This document shows, piece by piece, positions 25,610 through 34,272 of a DNA stretch of 64,000 nt (position 1 is its first letter; each line of letters starts with the position of its first letter). Below the pieces are notes generated by a model that saw only the letters and a program-made list of their open reading frames with translations, was not told the DNA's origin and ran no database searches. The translations under genes were made by a program, and so were the position numbers. Origin of the DNA: Deinococcus cellulosilyticus NBRC 106333 = KACC 11606 (lineage in GTDB: Bacteria > Deinococcota > Deinococci > Deinococcales > Deinococcaceae); the NCBI RefSeq assembly GCF_007990775.1, contig NZ_BJXB01000030.1, forward strand, positions 1 through 64,000, written 5' to 3'.

Positions 25610-27764
25610 AAGGCACCTCCCTGAGGCGCTTTCCGGTCAGGGCAAAAATCGCATTTCCAATGGCTGCACCCACCGGAGCAATCGGGGGCTCCCCGACGCC
25701 TCTGGGTTCTCCACTGCCGTCTTCGAGCAGGAAGGTCTGGATGTCGGGTGCCTCCTCCAGGGAAAGCAGGGGATAATCCGTAAAATTCTGTGCGGTGATC
25801 TTGCCGTCTTTCACCAGAACCTCTTCTTTCAGGGCCGAGGAAACCCCCCACATCACTGCCCCCTGAATCTGCGCTTTTGCCCCATCCGGGTTGATGACCA
25901 GACCGGGGTCCATGGCGCACCAGATGCGGTGGACCTTTACCCTTTCTTTTTCCTGGTCGATGGAGACTTCCGCAACCTGGGCGATCAGGTTCTCAAAGGA
26001 ACTTCCACAGGCAAGACCAAGCGCCCTGCCAGAAGGTCTGGGTTTTCCCCACCTGCTTTCCCGGGCCACCGTCTGCAGCACCTTGCGCATCCGCACACCC
26101 CAGGCAGATGCGGGCAGGTGTTTCAGGCGGAATTCCAGAGGGTCCGTCCCACTCTCGGCAGCGAGTTCGTCCATGAAGCTTTCGAGCGCGAAGGTGTTGG
26201 CGAACAGGCCCAGACCGCGCCACCATCCTGTGCGGACAGGCAGGTGCGGGTTGTAGGAGATGCCCTGTCTGTTCGGAATGTCGTACAGCACCTTTCCTCC
26301 GGCATAAGAGCCAAAATCTGCACCCATCAGGGTTTCCAGAAAAGAGGGCAAAGTGGAGAAAGCCACCACCCCACTACCAATCCGGTGTTCCAGTGTTTCA
26401 ATTTTTCCGTCTTTCAGCACGGCAGAGAGCACCGAATGGGTGGGAGGGCGCAGGAAACCCTGGGTCATCTCCTCAGTCCGGTCCCAGCCCACATGCACCG
26501 GAGCACCTGCAGCTTTTGAAAGGATGGCGGCCTCCAGTCCGGCCTGGGAGTTGATCTTGCTGCCAAAACCCCCTCCCAGATAGGTTGGGATCACCTCAAT
26601 GGTCTCTTCTTTGATGCCCAGTTTTTTGGAAACTGCACTGGAAATGCGGAAAGGGTACTGGGTGGAGGCCCAGATTTTCACTCCTTCTGGCTTGACATCT
26701 GCGAGGGCGGCCTGAGGTTCCATCGCAGCCTGGACAGCGAAAGGCGAACGGTATTCCGCCCTGATGACGTTGCCCTGCTTCAAACCTGCTGAGCCCTTGC
26801 CTTCCCTCTGGAAGGTCACACCTGCCTTGCCTTCTGGTCGGATCAGGTCCAGGATCTCCTTTTGCTGCCAGAGCTTTCCCTGATCCCACACGGCTTTCAC
26901 ATGCCTGAGGGCATTTCTGGCCTGATTGCGGGTCTGGGCCACAACGCCCACAAAACCTGCCTCCAGATCCACATGCACGGTTTTCACTCCGGGTTGCCTG
27001 GAAACCTGGGAGACATCGGCAGATTTCAAGTTGGCCTCCAGCGTGGGAGGCCTGAGCACAGCACCGTACAGCATGCCTGGCAAACGGGCATCGTAGCCAT
27101 AGATGGCCTCTCCAGTGACTTTGGCAGGCAGGTCGATGCGCTGGGCTGAGGTCCCGATCACCTGAAAACCCCGCACCTTCTTGAGCACTGGAGGCGTTTT
27201 GGGAACCTCCCACATGCCTTCCTGACGCGCAAGGTCTGCATACAGGGCTTGCTGTTCGGTGCCTTTCACCCGGACGCCTGTGGCAGTGAGTTCCAGTTGC
27301 TCTGCAGGTTTCTGCAGCTGCCCTGATCCTGCCTTCAGAAGCATTTCACGGAAGGTGGCTGCAGCCTCACGCATGGGCCGGAAGGAAGTCAGAATGGATG
27401 CACTGGCCCCGGTGCCAAAAGAGTCTTTCGGCCCCTGACGGGTGGTGCTCTGCACAACGTCCAGATCTGTGACTTTCAGCCCGAGCTCTTCAGCAGCAAG
27501 CTGGGCCAGAGCGGTGTGGATGCCCTGCCCCATTTCCGACTTGGTGACATAAAGGCGCAGGGTGCTGTCCTCCCGGATTTCGAACCAGGCATCGGGGGTT
27601 TTTGGGAGCTTCGCCTGGCTTTTCAGGGAGTCCTCGGACCCCTCGGCGAGTTTGAGCTGCATGGCAGGTTTGCCCAGGTAAAACCCCAGGGCCACCGCAC
27701 CGCCTGCTGTCCCCAGACCGATCAGGAACTGCCTGCGGGTGATCCTCCACTTTCTGGAGCTCAT
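25569..27764 (-). CDS. Molybdopterin-binding large subunit, IorB/xanthine dehydrogenase family
   Basis: The 731-residue protein has a Tat signal (RRQFLIG, residues 10-16), so it is exported folded with its cofactor. Molybdenum hydroxylase motifs follow: GQGIHTALAQ, YGYDARLPGMLYG, YLGGGFGSK and the catalytic Glu in GVGEPPIAPVG near the C-terminus. The length and single-chain layout match isoquinoline 1-oxidoreductase beta subunits and related aldehyde oxidases. It would hydroxylate a heteroaromatic or aldehyde in the periplasm. The start overlaps the stop of the iron-sulfur subunit (ATGA). Confidence 0.88.
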   Translation of the reverse strand: MSSRKWRITRRQFLIGLGTAGGAVALGFYLGKPAMQLKLAEGSEDSLKSQAKLPKTPDAWFEIREDSTLRLYVTKSEMGQGIHTALAQLAAEELGLKVTDLDVVQSTTRQGPKDSFGTGASASILTSFRPMREAAATFREMLLKAGSGQLQKPAEQLELTATGVRVKGTEQQALYADLARQEGMWEVPKTPPVLKKVRGFQVIGTSAQRIDLPAKVTGEAIYGYDARLPGMLYGAVLRPPTLEANLKSADVSQVSRQPGVKTVHVDLEAGFVGVVAQTRNQARNALRHVKAVWDQGKLWQQKEILDLIRPEGKAGVTFQREGKGSAGLKQGNVIRAEYRSPFAVQAAMEPQAALADVKPEGVKIWASTQYPFRISSAVSKKLGIKEETIEVIPTYLGGGFGSKINSQAGLEAAILSKAAGAPVHVGWDRTEEMTQGFLRPPTHSVLSAVLKDGKIETLEHRIGSGVVAFSTLPSFLETLMGADFGSYAGGKVLYDIPNRQGISYNPHLPVRTGWWRGLGLFANTFALESFMDELAAESGTDPLEFRLKHLPASAWGVRMRKVLQTVARESRWGKPRPSGRALGLACGSSFENLIAQVAEVSIDQEKERVKVHRIWCAMDPGLVINPDGAKAQIQGAVMWGVSSALKEEVLVKDGKITAQNFTDYPLLSLEEAPDIQTFLLEDGSGEPRGVGEPPIAPVGAAIGNAIFALTGKRLREVPFNAERLRSAGILV

Positions 27765-28228
27765 GACCTGCCCTCACGCACACGCTTTGCTGCATCCAAT
27801 ACAGCTTCCCTGATCCGCACGTAACTGCCGCACCTGCAAAAATTTCCAGACATCCCCTGCAACAGTTCCTCATCCGAAATCCCCGGTTGCTGTTCCAGAA
27901 GTGCTGCAGCCTGCATCATCTGGCCGGACATGCACCATCCGCACTGCAGGACCTGATGGTCCACAAAAGCCTGTTGCACCGGATGCAGGGTCTCCCCTTT
28001 TTTGAGCCCCTCGATGGTGCGGATGTTCTTGTTCTGCACGGCCTGCACGGGGGTCACACATGCACGCATGGGCTTTCCATCCACATGCACGGTGCAGGAC
28101 CCGCAATACCCGATCCCACAGCCGAATTTGGTTCCGGTCAGGCCCAGTTCGTCCCGCAGGACCCACAGAAGCAGGTCGTTGGGCTCGGCCCCGGTCTGGT
28201 AGGTGTTCCCGTTGATGTTCAGTTTCAC
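27761..28228 (-). CDS. [2Fe-2S] subunit of the molybdenum hydroxylase (IorA-like)
   Basis: The 155-residue protein carries two [2Fe-2S] clusters. The plant-type site is C37, C42, C45, C57 (CGIGYCGSC) and the second is C96, C99, C131, C133 (CGWC, CRC). It passes electrons from the molybdenum subunit to an outside acceptor. The start is a GTG at 28228 behind AGGAGGCCAT. The frame is open far upstream (to 28981), but that part is antisense to xdhC. The two genes are coupled by a 4-bp overlap. There is no FAD subunit nearby, so a cytochrome or membrane acceptor is likely. Confidence 0.92.
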   Translation of the reverse strand: MKLNINGNTYQTGAEPNDLLLWVLRDELGLTGTKFGCGIGYCGSCTVHVDGKPMRACVTPVQAVQNKNIRTIEGLKKGETLHPVQQAFVDHQVLQCGWCMSGQMMQAAALLEQQPGISDEELLQGMSGNFCRCGSYVRIREAVLDAAKRVREGRS

Positions 28229-28314
28229 ATGGCCTCCTGCTGGTGACCTCAGCGTAAAGAAACCACTCCTCCCTTTGGGTATGGTGGACTGCAAAGTCCC
28301 AAAAAGAAGCTGTG

Positions 28315-28320
28315 TAACAT
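28315..28320 (+). promoter_or_regulatory. Leaderless -10 element, xdhC
   Basis: TAACAT ends 7 nt before the ATG at 28328. Confidence 0.55.
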
Positions 28321-28327
28321 AAAACCC

Positions 28328-29254
28328 ATGATCCCCACCCCGTCGGAACTTCTGGAGCAGGCGACGCACATGTGGCGGCGTGGTGTTCCTCATGCCCTGG
28401 TCACCCTGGTCCACAGTGGGGAGGGACTGCAAAACCCACCCTCCCGTAAAGTGGGGGCACGGATGTGGGTGGCAGAAGATGGTCACATCCTGGGTTCGGT
28501 GGGATTTGGAAGCTGTGTGGATCAGGCGGCCCGGAAACAGGCCCTTGAAGCCCTCTGGCAGCAAACCCCTTTCCTCTACAGGCACCACATGGAGAACCTG
28601 ACCCTGGAAGGCAGCCTGAGTTGCACCGGAAACCTCACCCTGTGGATCGAGCCTGTTTCTGGTCTGTTTCCCTGCTGGAAACAGGCCCAGAACCTCCTGG
28701 AACAAAGAACCTCCTGTGTGCTGATCACCAGAACACACAGCACAGAACACGCCCTGACCACCAACCTGAAGGCCTGCCCTGGCAGGACCCACTGGGACGG
28801 TCAGCTTTTCATGGAACGGTGGGACCCACCCATTCGCCTGCTGATTGCAGGAGAGAACGACGTGGCACAGCACCTGTTTGCCCTGGCCCGCATGATGGAC
28901 CATCAGGTGGAGTTTTTCGATCCAGCGCTGCATGATCCTTCCAGTCTCGATGCCTTCAGTGCCCTGGTCATCACCTCCCACCAGTACGATCAGGAAGTTG
29001 AGTTGCTCTCCCAGGCCCTGAAAGGACCTGCGGGTTATCTGGCGGTGCTGTCCAGTGCTTCCAGAGCAGAACGGCTTAGGGAGTACCTGCAGGATCTGGG
29101 CGTTCAGGACACAGAGCGAATTTACGGGCCTGCAGGATGGGACCTGGGGGTCTCTTCTTCAAAGGCCATTGCGCTGGGCATCCTGGCAGAGCTCACCGCA
29201 AAAATCCACACTGCGGCCTACCGGACCGAAAACCTGGAGATGGCCCGCTGGTAA
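28328..29254 (+). CDS. XdhC family molybdenum cofactor maturation protein
   Basis: The 308-residue protein has the XdhC/CoxI arrangement: an N-terminal domain with AEDGHILGSVGFGSCVDQAAR (the conserved Cys region) and a C-terminal Rossmann-like domain (about 178-300, RLLIAGENDVAQHLFALARMMDHQVEFFDP) ending in GPAGWDLGVSSSKAIALGILAE. XdhC proteins bind the cofactor, promote its sulfuration and insert it into xanthine dehydrogenase-type enzymes. It is divergent from the IorAB-like pair, which are its likely clients. The 3' end overlaps the mocA-like gene by 37 bp in convergent orientation. Confidence 0.88.
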   Translation: MIPTPSELLEQATHMWRRGVPHALVTLVHSGEGLQNPPSRKVGARMWVAEDGHILGSVGFGSCVDQAARKQALEALWQQTPFLYRHHMENLTLEGSLSCTGNLTLWIEPVSGLFPCWKQAQNLLEQRTSCVLITRTHSTEHALTTNLKACPGRTHWDGQLFMERWDPPIRLLIAGENDVAQHLFALARMMDHQVEFFDPALHDPSSLDAFSALVITSHQYDQEVELLSQALKGPAGYLAVLSSASRAERLREYLQDLGVQDTERIYGPAGWDLGVSSSKAIALGILAELTAKIHTAAYRTENLEMARW

Positions 29255-29775
29255 TCTTCCGGGGTGTCCAGATCCAGCAACTCACGTTCAGGCCGCTGAA
29301 GCAGCTTCACCTGAGCCCGGTGCTTCTGGAAGAGGGGTTTTGCGCCCTCCTGTAGATTTCTCAACTCAGGAAACAGGTGCTGCTGAAACTTCACAGGAGG
29401 GGCCTGCACTTCACCATACCAACAGGAAGCCATGGGTGCGTCCACTTCTGACAAAAGCTGGAGGGTCTCTGGAGACACAAAGGGCATGTCCGCAAGCATG
29501 AAGATCAGTGAGGAACAGTCCTGCAGGTGGTCCACAGCCATCCTGAAGCTGCTGCCCATTCCTGTCTTGAAGTCCGGGTTCTCAATCAGCATGCAAGGTT
29601 GATGCTTCAGCACAGAGCGGAGGGTGGAGGCTTCCCTCCCAAGGACCACCACCACCTTGCCAATCCCGGCCTGCACAGCAGTTTCAACGGCATGCAAGAG
29701 CACAGGTTTTCCATCCAGAGGGAGCAGCAATTTGTGTTCTGGCATGCGACTTGAGGCTCCCGCAGCCAGAACCAC
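29218..29775 (-). CDS. MocA/MobA-like molybdenum cofactor nucleotidyltransferase
   Basis: The 185-residue protein has LAAGASSRM at residues 3-11, KLLLPLDGKPVL, FMLADMPFVS and a C-terminal LLDLDTPEDY, the pattern of molybdopterin cytidylyl- or guanylyltransferases. With IorAB and XdhC next door, CMP attachment (MocA-type, as used by xanthine dehydrogenase-family enzymes) is the better guess. There is no ATG. The GTG at 29775 lacks a ribosome site and shortens the first beta strand. A CTG at 29802 overlapping the preceding stop codon would restore the normal N-terminus, with GGGAGCG at a suitable distance. Confidence 0.85.
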   Translation of the reverse strand: MVLAAGASSRMPEHKLLLPLDGKPVLLHAVETAVQAGIGKVVVVLGREASTLRSVLKHQPCMLIENPDFKTGMGSSFRMAVDHLQDCSSLIFMLADMPFVSPETLQLLSEVDAPMASCWYGEVQAPPVKFQQHLFPELRNLQEGAKPLFQKHRAQVKLLQRPERELLDLDTPEDYQRAISRFSVR

Positions 29776-29798
29776 AACCGCAGTTCGTTCTGAGGTTT

Positions 29799-30425
29799 TC
29801 AGTACAGGCGCTCCCGGTAGCTTTCATCGAGACCCTGCTGGACCGATTCACGGGTCACTCCTGTTTTGTTCACCTGTGCAGCCAGCATCGCGGCCACATC
29901 CACCTCTGGAGCAGCATCCACCTGATCTGCCCACAGTTTTGAGCGGATGACAGCCTTTCCGCAGTGCGGGTAGCATTCCTCCACAGTGACAGCCAGAGCC
30001 AGTTTCGGAACTTTGCCCTGGGCAGTCAGCATCTCGAGCACTTCAGGATCGGTGACGATTCTCGCAGAGCCATTCACCCGGTAGGTTTCCCGCTTCCCTG
30101 GAATGAAAAACAGGATGCCCACATGGGGATTTTTCAGGACATTGCGGTAACCATCTGCCAGACGGTTCCCTGGACGCTCGGGAATCAGCAGGGTGTGGTC
30201 ATCGAGCACCTTCACAAACCCTGCCTCATCTCCTTTGGGGGAAGCATCACACAGGCCCTCCCGATTGGAGGTGCTCAGCACAATGAAAGGTGAGCTGGCG
30301 ATAAAAGCCCTGGAATACTCATCCAGACGTGTTCGCACCTTGTTTTTGACCAGTTCACTGGGTTCTCCGCCCAGAATGGCATTCAGTTCGTCTTCGCTTT
30401 GCACCACATGTTGAAAGTCGGGCAT
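29799..30425 (-). CDS. Pyridoxamine 5'-phosphate oxidase-like flavoprotein
   Basis: The 208-residue protein belongs to the FMN-binding split-barrel superfamily and resembles the MSMEG_1061 type: FIVLSTSNREGLCDASPKGDE, LLIPERPGNRLADGYRN, HVGILFFIPGKRETYRVNG. The function is likely FMN- or F420-dependent redox of a small molecule and is not established. I chose the ATG at 30425 because a CATACT hexamer lies 6 nt upstream and GGGAG abuts it. The seven extra upstream residues are not family-like. Its stop overlaps a possible CTG start of the MocA-like gene. Confidence 0.82.
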   Translation of the reverse strand: MPDFQHVVQSEDELNAILGGEPSELVKNKVRTRLDEYSRAFIASSPFIVLSTSNREGLCDASPKGDEAGFVKVLDDHTLLIPERPGNRLADGYRNVLKNPHVGILFFIPGKRETYRVNGSARIVTDPEVLEMLTAQGKVPKLALAVTVEECYPHCGKAVIRSKLWADQVDAAPEVDVAAMLAAQVNKTGVTRESVQQGLDESYRERLY

Positions 30426-30482
30426 GCTCCCAGTATGCGGGAACACCCCGACCTTTAAGACAGAATGCTTAACCGAACTGCA

Positions 30483-30731
30483 TCACTCCTGGGGAACATC
30501 TCCACGGTACTCCAGCAAACCACTGCTGCTCAGGTACACCGGACCTTTCTGCAGCATGGTGGTGATGGCAATGAACTCCAGGGGATCATTGACCGTGAGC
30601 AGATGCCAGGAACTGTCCTCAAGCTGCACACTGATCTGGTGGGTGTTGGTGGGGTAGTGCCACTGCAGGGTGTAACTCTTGATCGCTCTTGGGGCCACTT
30701 CCACATCGGTAAAGTTCAGTTCGTCTGCCAT
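30483..30731 (-). CDS. Small protein of unknown function (82 aa)
   Basis: The reading frame has a good ribosome site (CAGGAGACCTT) before the ATG and balanced composition, and it runs from 30731 to 30483. The product looks beta-rich (IKSYTLQWHYPTNTHQISVQL, LEFIAITTMLQKGPVYLS) with no signal peptide or membrane segment. I do not recognise a family. It stands alone between the flavoprotein and the acetyltransferase genes. Confidence 0.7.
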   Translation of the reverse strand: MADELNFTDVEVAPRAIKSYTLQWHYPTNTHQISVQLEDSSWHLLTVNDPLEFIAITTMLQKGPVYLSSSGLLEYRGDVPQE

Positions 30732-30764
30732 AAGGTCTCCTGCGGGTTTGGGCTGCTTTCATCG

Positions 30765-30822
30765 TACCCCATAGGGGGTAGGCGGGGTGTGATCGGGAAT
30801 GAGCCGAGTGCCGAGGGCAAAT
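30765..30822. repeat. Half heptamer element (GCCGAGN type) with stem-loop
   Basis: TACCCC/GGGGTA (30765-30780) forms a small stem-loop. It is followed at about 30801-30818 by GCCGAGT, GCCGAGG, GC in 7-nt steps. Only one arm is evident. Confidence 0.5.
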
Positions 30823-30891
30823 CCAGAATCAAAATGCCATGAATCATTTGCATTCAAAAAAAGAGGAGAATACAGTTGAATCAGACCCTGC

Positions 30892-31320
30892 TCAAGTATG
30901 CAAATGCATGCTGTACATCTTGAACCCCATCGCTTTCCAGAAGGCCACCCCGCGTTCATTGTGGGTGAGGACCTCGACATGAATGCGGGCTTCTTTGAAC
31001 ACCTCCTGCTTGAGGGTCTCGAAGGCTTTTCTGCCGAGTCCTTGCTTTCGGAAGGGGTACAGAATCAGGAATTGCCTCAGGTACACCGTCTGAATGCGGG
31101 AATCAAAGGCATCTGTGCCAAATTTATAGAGGGCGTATCCCACCTTCTGTCCATCGTGAATAAAATAGACCGCTTCCCATTCATCCATGAGAAAGCTTTC
31201 CATGCGCTGGGTGAGTTCACGCAGGTTCATGGGGTTGCGGTGTCCCTCTTCCTGAATCAGCTCCCGGTTGTAAACCGCAAGTTCTTGAGCGTCTTCGGGG
31301 GTGACTTGCTTCAATTGCAT
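30892..31320 (-). CDS. GNAT family N-acetyltransferase
   Basis: The 142-residue product carries the GNAT acetyl-CoA loop (FRKQGLGRKAFETL) and the late motif HNERGVAFWKAMGFK. The substrate is unknown. The ATG at 31320 is preceded by a TAAACT hexamer 7 nt upstream. The longer frame (to 31434) encodes a Cys- and Trp-rich extension that is not GNAT-like, so I reject it. Confidence 0.88.
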   Translation of the reverse strand: MQLKQVTPEDAQELAVYNRELIQEEGHRNPMNLRELTQRMESFLMDEWEAVYFIHDGQKVGYALYKFGTDAFDSRIQTVYLRQFLILYPFRKQGLGRKAFETLKQEVFKEARIHVEVLTHNERGVAFWKAMGFKMYSMHLHT

Positions 31321-31327
31321 GATGGGT

Positions 31328-31333
31328 AGTTTA
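31328..31333 (-). promoter_or_regulatory. Leaderless -10 element, acetyltransferase gene
   Basis: TAAACT (minus) ends 7 nt before the ATG at 31320. Confidence 0.55.
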
Positions 31334-31579
31334 TCGCATTCACAGGTCAGGCGTCTGCAAGCAAAAGGCAGAAAGTGGGCCTGAGACGACTGAAACCACC
31401 ACAGTACGATCAGGATGAGAGGAGGATCATGCAAGGCTCAACCTGTCCTTGCAGTCTTTTCTACAGACAACCCTTCTCACCCCCACCAAAACGCTATACA
31501 ATGTCATCTCAGTGTGTCCTGACCTGCACTTCTGAACAGCAGGGACACAACACAAGCAGGAAAGTTCGACAGGTGTTAG

Positions 31580-33883
31580 ATGTACGGTTACGAAGAACTC
31601 GTTCACGCTCTTGACTATCTCACTGACGAAGAACGCCAGAAGGTGGACCGTGCTTTTGTGCTGGCCGAAAAGGCCCACAGGGGCATGAACCGCAAGAGTG
31701 GCGAGCCCTACATCACCCACCCGGTGGCCGTGGCCCAGATTCTGGCCGAACTGAAAATGGATGCGGACGGCATCTGTGCAGGTCTCCTGCACGACACCGT
31801 GGAGGACACCGATGTCACTTTCGAGGAAATCGATGAGGCGTTCGGGCATGATGTGCGCCGCATCGTGGAGGGCGAAACCAAGGTCTCCAAACTGACCAAG
31901 CTCTCCAAGAACCTGCAAGACGAGCAGGCCGAGAACCTGCGCCAGATGCTGATGGCCATGACCGGCGACCTGCGCATCATCATTGTGAAACTCGCAGACC
32001 GCCTGCACAACATGCGCACCCTCGGCAGCATGCCCGAACACAAGCAGAAACGCATCTCCAGGGAAACCCTGGAGATTTTTGCTCCTCTGGCGCACCGTCT
32101 GGGGATCGGGCAGATCAAGTGGGAACTCGAAGACCTGTGCTTCAAGTACCTCTTCCCCGAGGATTTCGACAGCCTGGTGCGGGCCCTCAACATGCGCAAG
32201 TCCGAGCGCGAGGGGCACATCCAGCGGGCCATCGAGCAGATCAAGTTCACCCTGGGAGACGATCAGGAACTGACCCGCTGGGTCATCAAGATCGAGGTGA
32301 GTGGGCGCAGCAAGCACCTGTATTCCATCCACAACAAGATGGTGCACGAGCACAAGTCCATCGAGCAGATCTTTGACCTGCTGGCCATCCGGGTGATCCT
32401 GACCCCCAAACCCGTCACGGCAAGTGAAATCAACTTTGATTCACCCGAAGAGTACCAGAAGGCCCTGGAAATGGCCGAGCTTGGGCGTGAGAAACGGGTC
32501 TGCTATCACACCCTGGGGATCGTGCACAGCATGTGGACCCCCATCCCGGGTCGCTTCAAGGACTACATTGCCGTTCCCAAACCCAACGGGTACCAGAGCC
32601 TGCACACCACTGTGATCAGCCTGTCTGGCCTGCCCATCGAGGTGCAGATCCGCTCTGCGCGCATGCATTACATTGCCGAGTATGGGGTGGCGGCCCACTG
32701 GCTCTACAAGCAGGACCAGCAGGGCAAGGCCACCACCGAGCAGAAGATCAACTGGCTGAACCAGCTGGAGCAGTTGCAGCAGGAAATCACCGATGCCAGC
32801 GACTTCATCGATGCGGTGAAGAATGACCTGCTGTCCGGGCGGGTCTTTGTGTTCACCCCCAAAGGGGACACGGTGAATCTGCCCAAAGGGGCCACGCCCA
32901 TCGACTTCGCGTACCACATTCACACCCGCGTCGGGGACACCTGCGTGGGGGCCATTGTGAACGGCCAGATTGTTCCCCTGAACTATGAGCTGCAGAACGG
33001 GGACCGTCTGGAAATCCTCACCAGCAAGAACGCCACACCCAGCAAGGACTGGATGAATTTTGCGGTGACCCGCTCTGCAAGAACCAAAATCCGGCACTTC
33101 TTCCGCACCAAAGAACGGCAGGACGCCCTGCAGAATGGGCATGACCAGCTGGAAACCTACCTGCGCAAGCGCAACCTGCCTGTCCGCCAGCTCATGCGCA
33201 CCAAGGTGCTTGAAGATGTTGCAGAGAAACTGCTGGGTGCCCGCAACCCGGACGAGCTCTATCTTGCCATTCATTCCGGGCGCATGAATCCCGCGAATGT
33301 GGCCCGTCTGCTTTCCCCGCAACTGGAAGCGGAGCAGGCCCAGCCTGTGGTCAAAGCTCCACCCAAACGCAAAGCGCCACCGAAGCAGAAAGATGGGGGC
33401 ATCATCATCGATGGGGTCATCACCGATGCCAAGGTGGCCCACTGCTGCAACCCGATTGTCGGAGATGAAATCCGGGGTTACCTGACCCGTGGTCGGGGGG
33501 TTTCCGTGCACCGCGCAGATTGTCCCAATTTCCAGCGTCTGCTCCGTGAAGAGCCGGACCGTTGCGTGCTCGCCACCTGGTCGGCTTCCAATGAAGTGGA
33601 GCAACTCGTGGATCTGGACATCATCTGCACCGACCGTCCCAACCTGCTGGCAGAAGTGCTGCAGGTGATTTCCGAGCAGAGGCGCAACGTGCTGCATGTG
33701 ACTGCAGGCGTGGGCTCTGGGGGAATCGCCCACATCTACCTGAGGACCACCGTGAAAGGCAACAACGACCTGAGCCTGCTCGCAGATGCCCTGAAGCGCA
33801 ACAAAGACATCCAGAATGTGCTGCGCATGTCGGGCAGCAAGGGCGGCATGCCCATTCCGGGCCGAAGCAGTTTGCGAAGCTGA
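31580..33883 (+). CDS. relA: Bifunctional (p)ppGpp synthetase/hydrolase (RelA/SpoT homologue)
   Basis: The 767-residue protein has the full long-RSH layout. An HD hydrolase domain (HDTVEDT at 71-77, LADRLHNMRTL near 140) comes first. A synthetase domain (about 235-350) follows, with GRSKHLYSIHNKM, IPGRFKDYIAVPKPNGYQSLHTTV and QIRSARMHYIAEYGVAAHW. A TGS domain (VFTPKGDTVNLPKGATPIDFAYHIHT, about 420-480), a zinc-finger/helical region with AHCCNPI, and a C-terminal ACT domain (about 680-755) complete it. Both active sites look intact, so it should make and degrade the stringent alarmone. The ATG follows ACAGGTGTTAG. Confidence 0.95.
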   Translation: MYGYEELVHALDYLTDEERQKVDRAFVLAEKAHRGMNRKSGEPYITHPVAVAQILAELKMDADGICAGLLHDTVEDTDVTFEEIDEAFGHDVRRIVEGETKVSKLTKLSKNLQDEQAENLRQMLMAMTGDLRIIIVKLADRLHNMRTLGSMPEHKQKRISRETLEIFAPLAHRLGIGQIKWELEDLCFKYLFPEDFDSLVRALNMRKSEREGHIQRAIEQIKFTLGDDQELTRWVIKIEVSGRSKHLYSIHNKMVHEHKSIEQIFDLLAIRVILTPKPVTASEINFDSPEEYQKALEMAELGREKRVCYHTLGIVHSMWTPIPGRFKDYIAVPKPNGYQSLHTTVISLSGLPIEVQIRSARMHYIAEYGVAAHWLYKQDQQGKATTEQKINWLNQLEQLQQEITDASDFIDAVKNDLLSGRVFVFTPKGDTVNLPKGATPIDFAYHIHTRVGDTCVGAIVNGQIVPLNYELQNGDRLEILTSKNATPSKDWMNFAVTRSARTKIRHFFRTKERQDALQNGHDQLETYLRKRNLPVRQLMRTKVLEDVAEKLLGARNPDELYLAIHSGRMNPANVARLLSPQLEAEQAQPVVKAPPKRKAPPKQKDGGIIIDGVITDAKVAHCCNPIVGDEIRGYLTRGRGVSVHRADCPNFQRLLREEPDRCVLATWSASNEVEQLVDLDIICTDRPNLLAEVLQVISEQRRNVLHVTAGVGSGGIAHIYLRTTVKGNNDLSLLADALKRNKDIQNVLRMSGSKGGMPIPGRSSLRS

Positions 33884-33955
33884 GTTCACAGTTCACAGCA
33901 AGCAAGACCCGTGAAAACGCTCGCTGTAAACTGTCTTCTGTTGACTGTGAACTTT
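33884..33955. repeat. Compact heptamer-arm inverted element 4 (TTCACAG type)
   Basis: The left arm (33884-33900) reads TTCACAG, TTCACAG. The right arm (33925-33953), on the other strand, reads TTCACAG, TCAACAG, AAGACAG, TTTACAG in exact 7-nt steps. It lies directly after the relA stop codon and can fold on itself as one hairpin, so it may also terminate transcription. Confidence 0.72.
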
Positions 33956-33997
33956 TCTTTGAGGGGTTTCACAGTCCTGCATCTTCTGGAGGCCTGA

Positions 33998-34228
33998 ATG
34001 AAAGAAATCAATTTTGCCAAAACCATTTTGCAGGACCGTCCCTGGCAGGAAGTCTCCTCCGGGGAGGTCCTGCAGAGCTCAAAGGCCCTTCTGTCAGAGT
34101 GGATGGCAGGTGAAAAGCGTCTGGAGAGACCAAAACTTTACGATCACTATGCCCTTTTGCTGGTCGCTCTGGTGGACCGTGTTGAGCGATTGGAAGAAGA
34201 ATTGCAATCATTAAAAAATAAAACCTGA
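33998..34228 (+). CDS. Small protein of unknown function (76 aa)
   Basis: The ATG at 33998 is preceded by TCTGGAGGCCTGA, a good ribosome site. The product is helical: LLSEWMAGEKRLERPKLYDHYALLL then a coiled-coil tail VERLEEELQSLKNK. No family is recognised. It follows the RelA/SpoT gene by 114 bp and is likely cytosolic. Confidence 0.75.
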   Translation: MKEINFAKTILQDRPWQEVSSGEVLQSSKALLSEWMAGEKRLERPKLYDHYALLLVALVDRVERLEEELQSLKNKT

Positions 34229-34261
34229 GTTCAATACGCTCAAGTTTGCTTAGTTTTAGGG

Positions 34262-34267
34262 TATACT
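34262..34267 (+). promoter_or_regulatory. Leaderless -10 element, acetyltransferase-like membrane protein gene
   Basis: TATACT, a near-consensus -10, ends 5 nt before the ATG at 34273. Confidence 0.6.
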
Positions 34268-34272
34268 CTGGT

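Noticed and set aside
32441..33889. 482-codon open frame antisense to relA
   Set aside because: Same reason: His- and Gly-rich composition with no start signal, opposite a well-defined gene.
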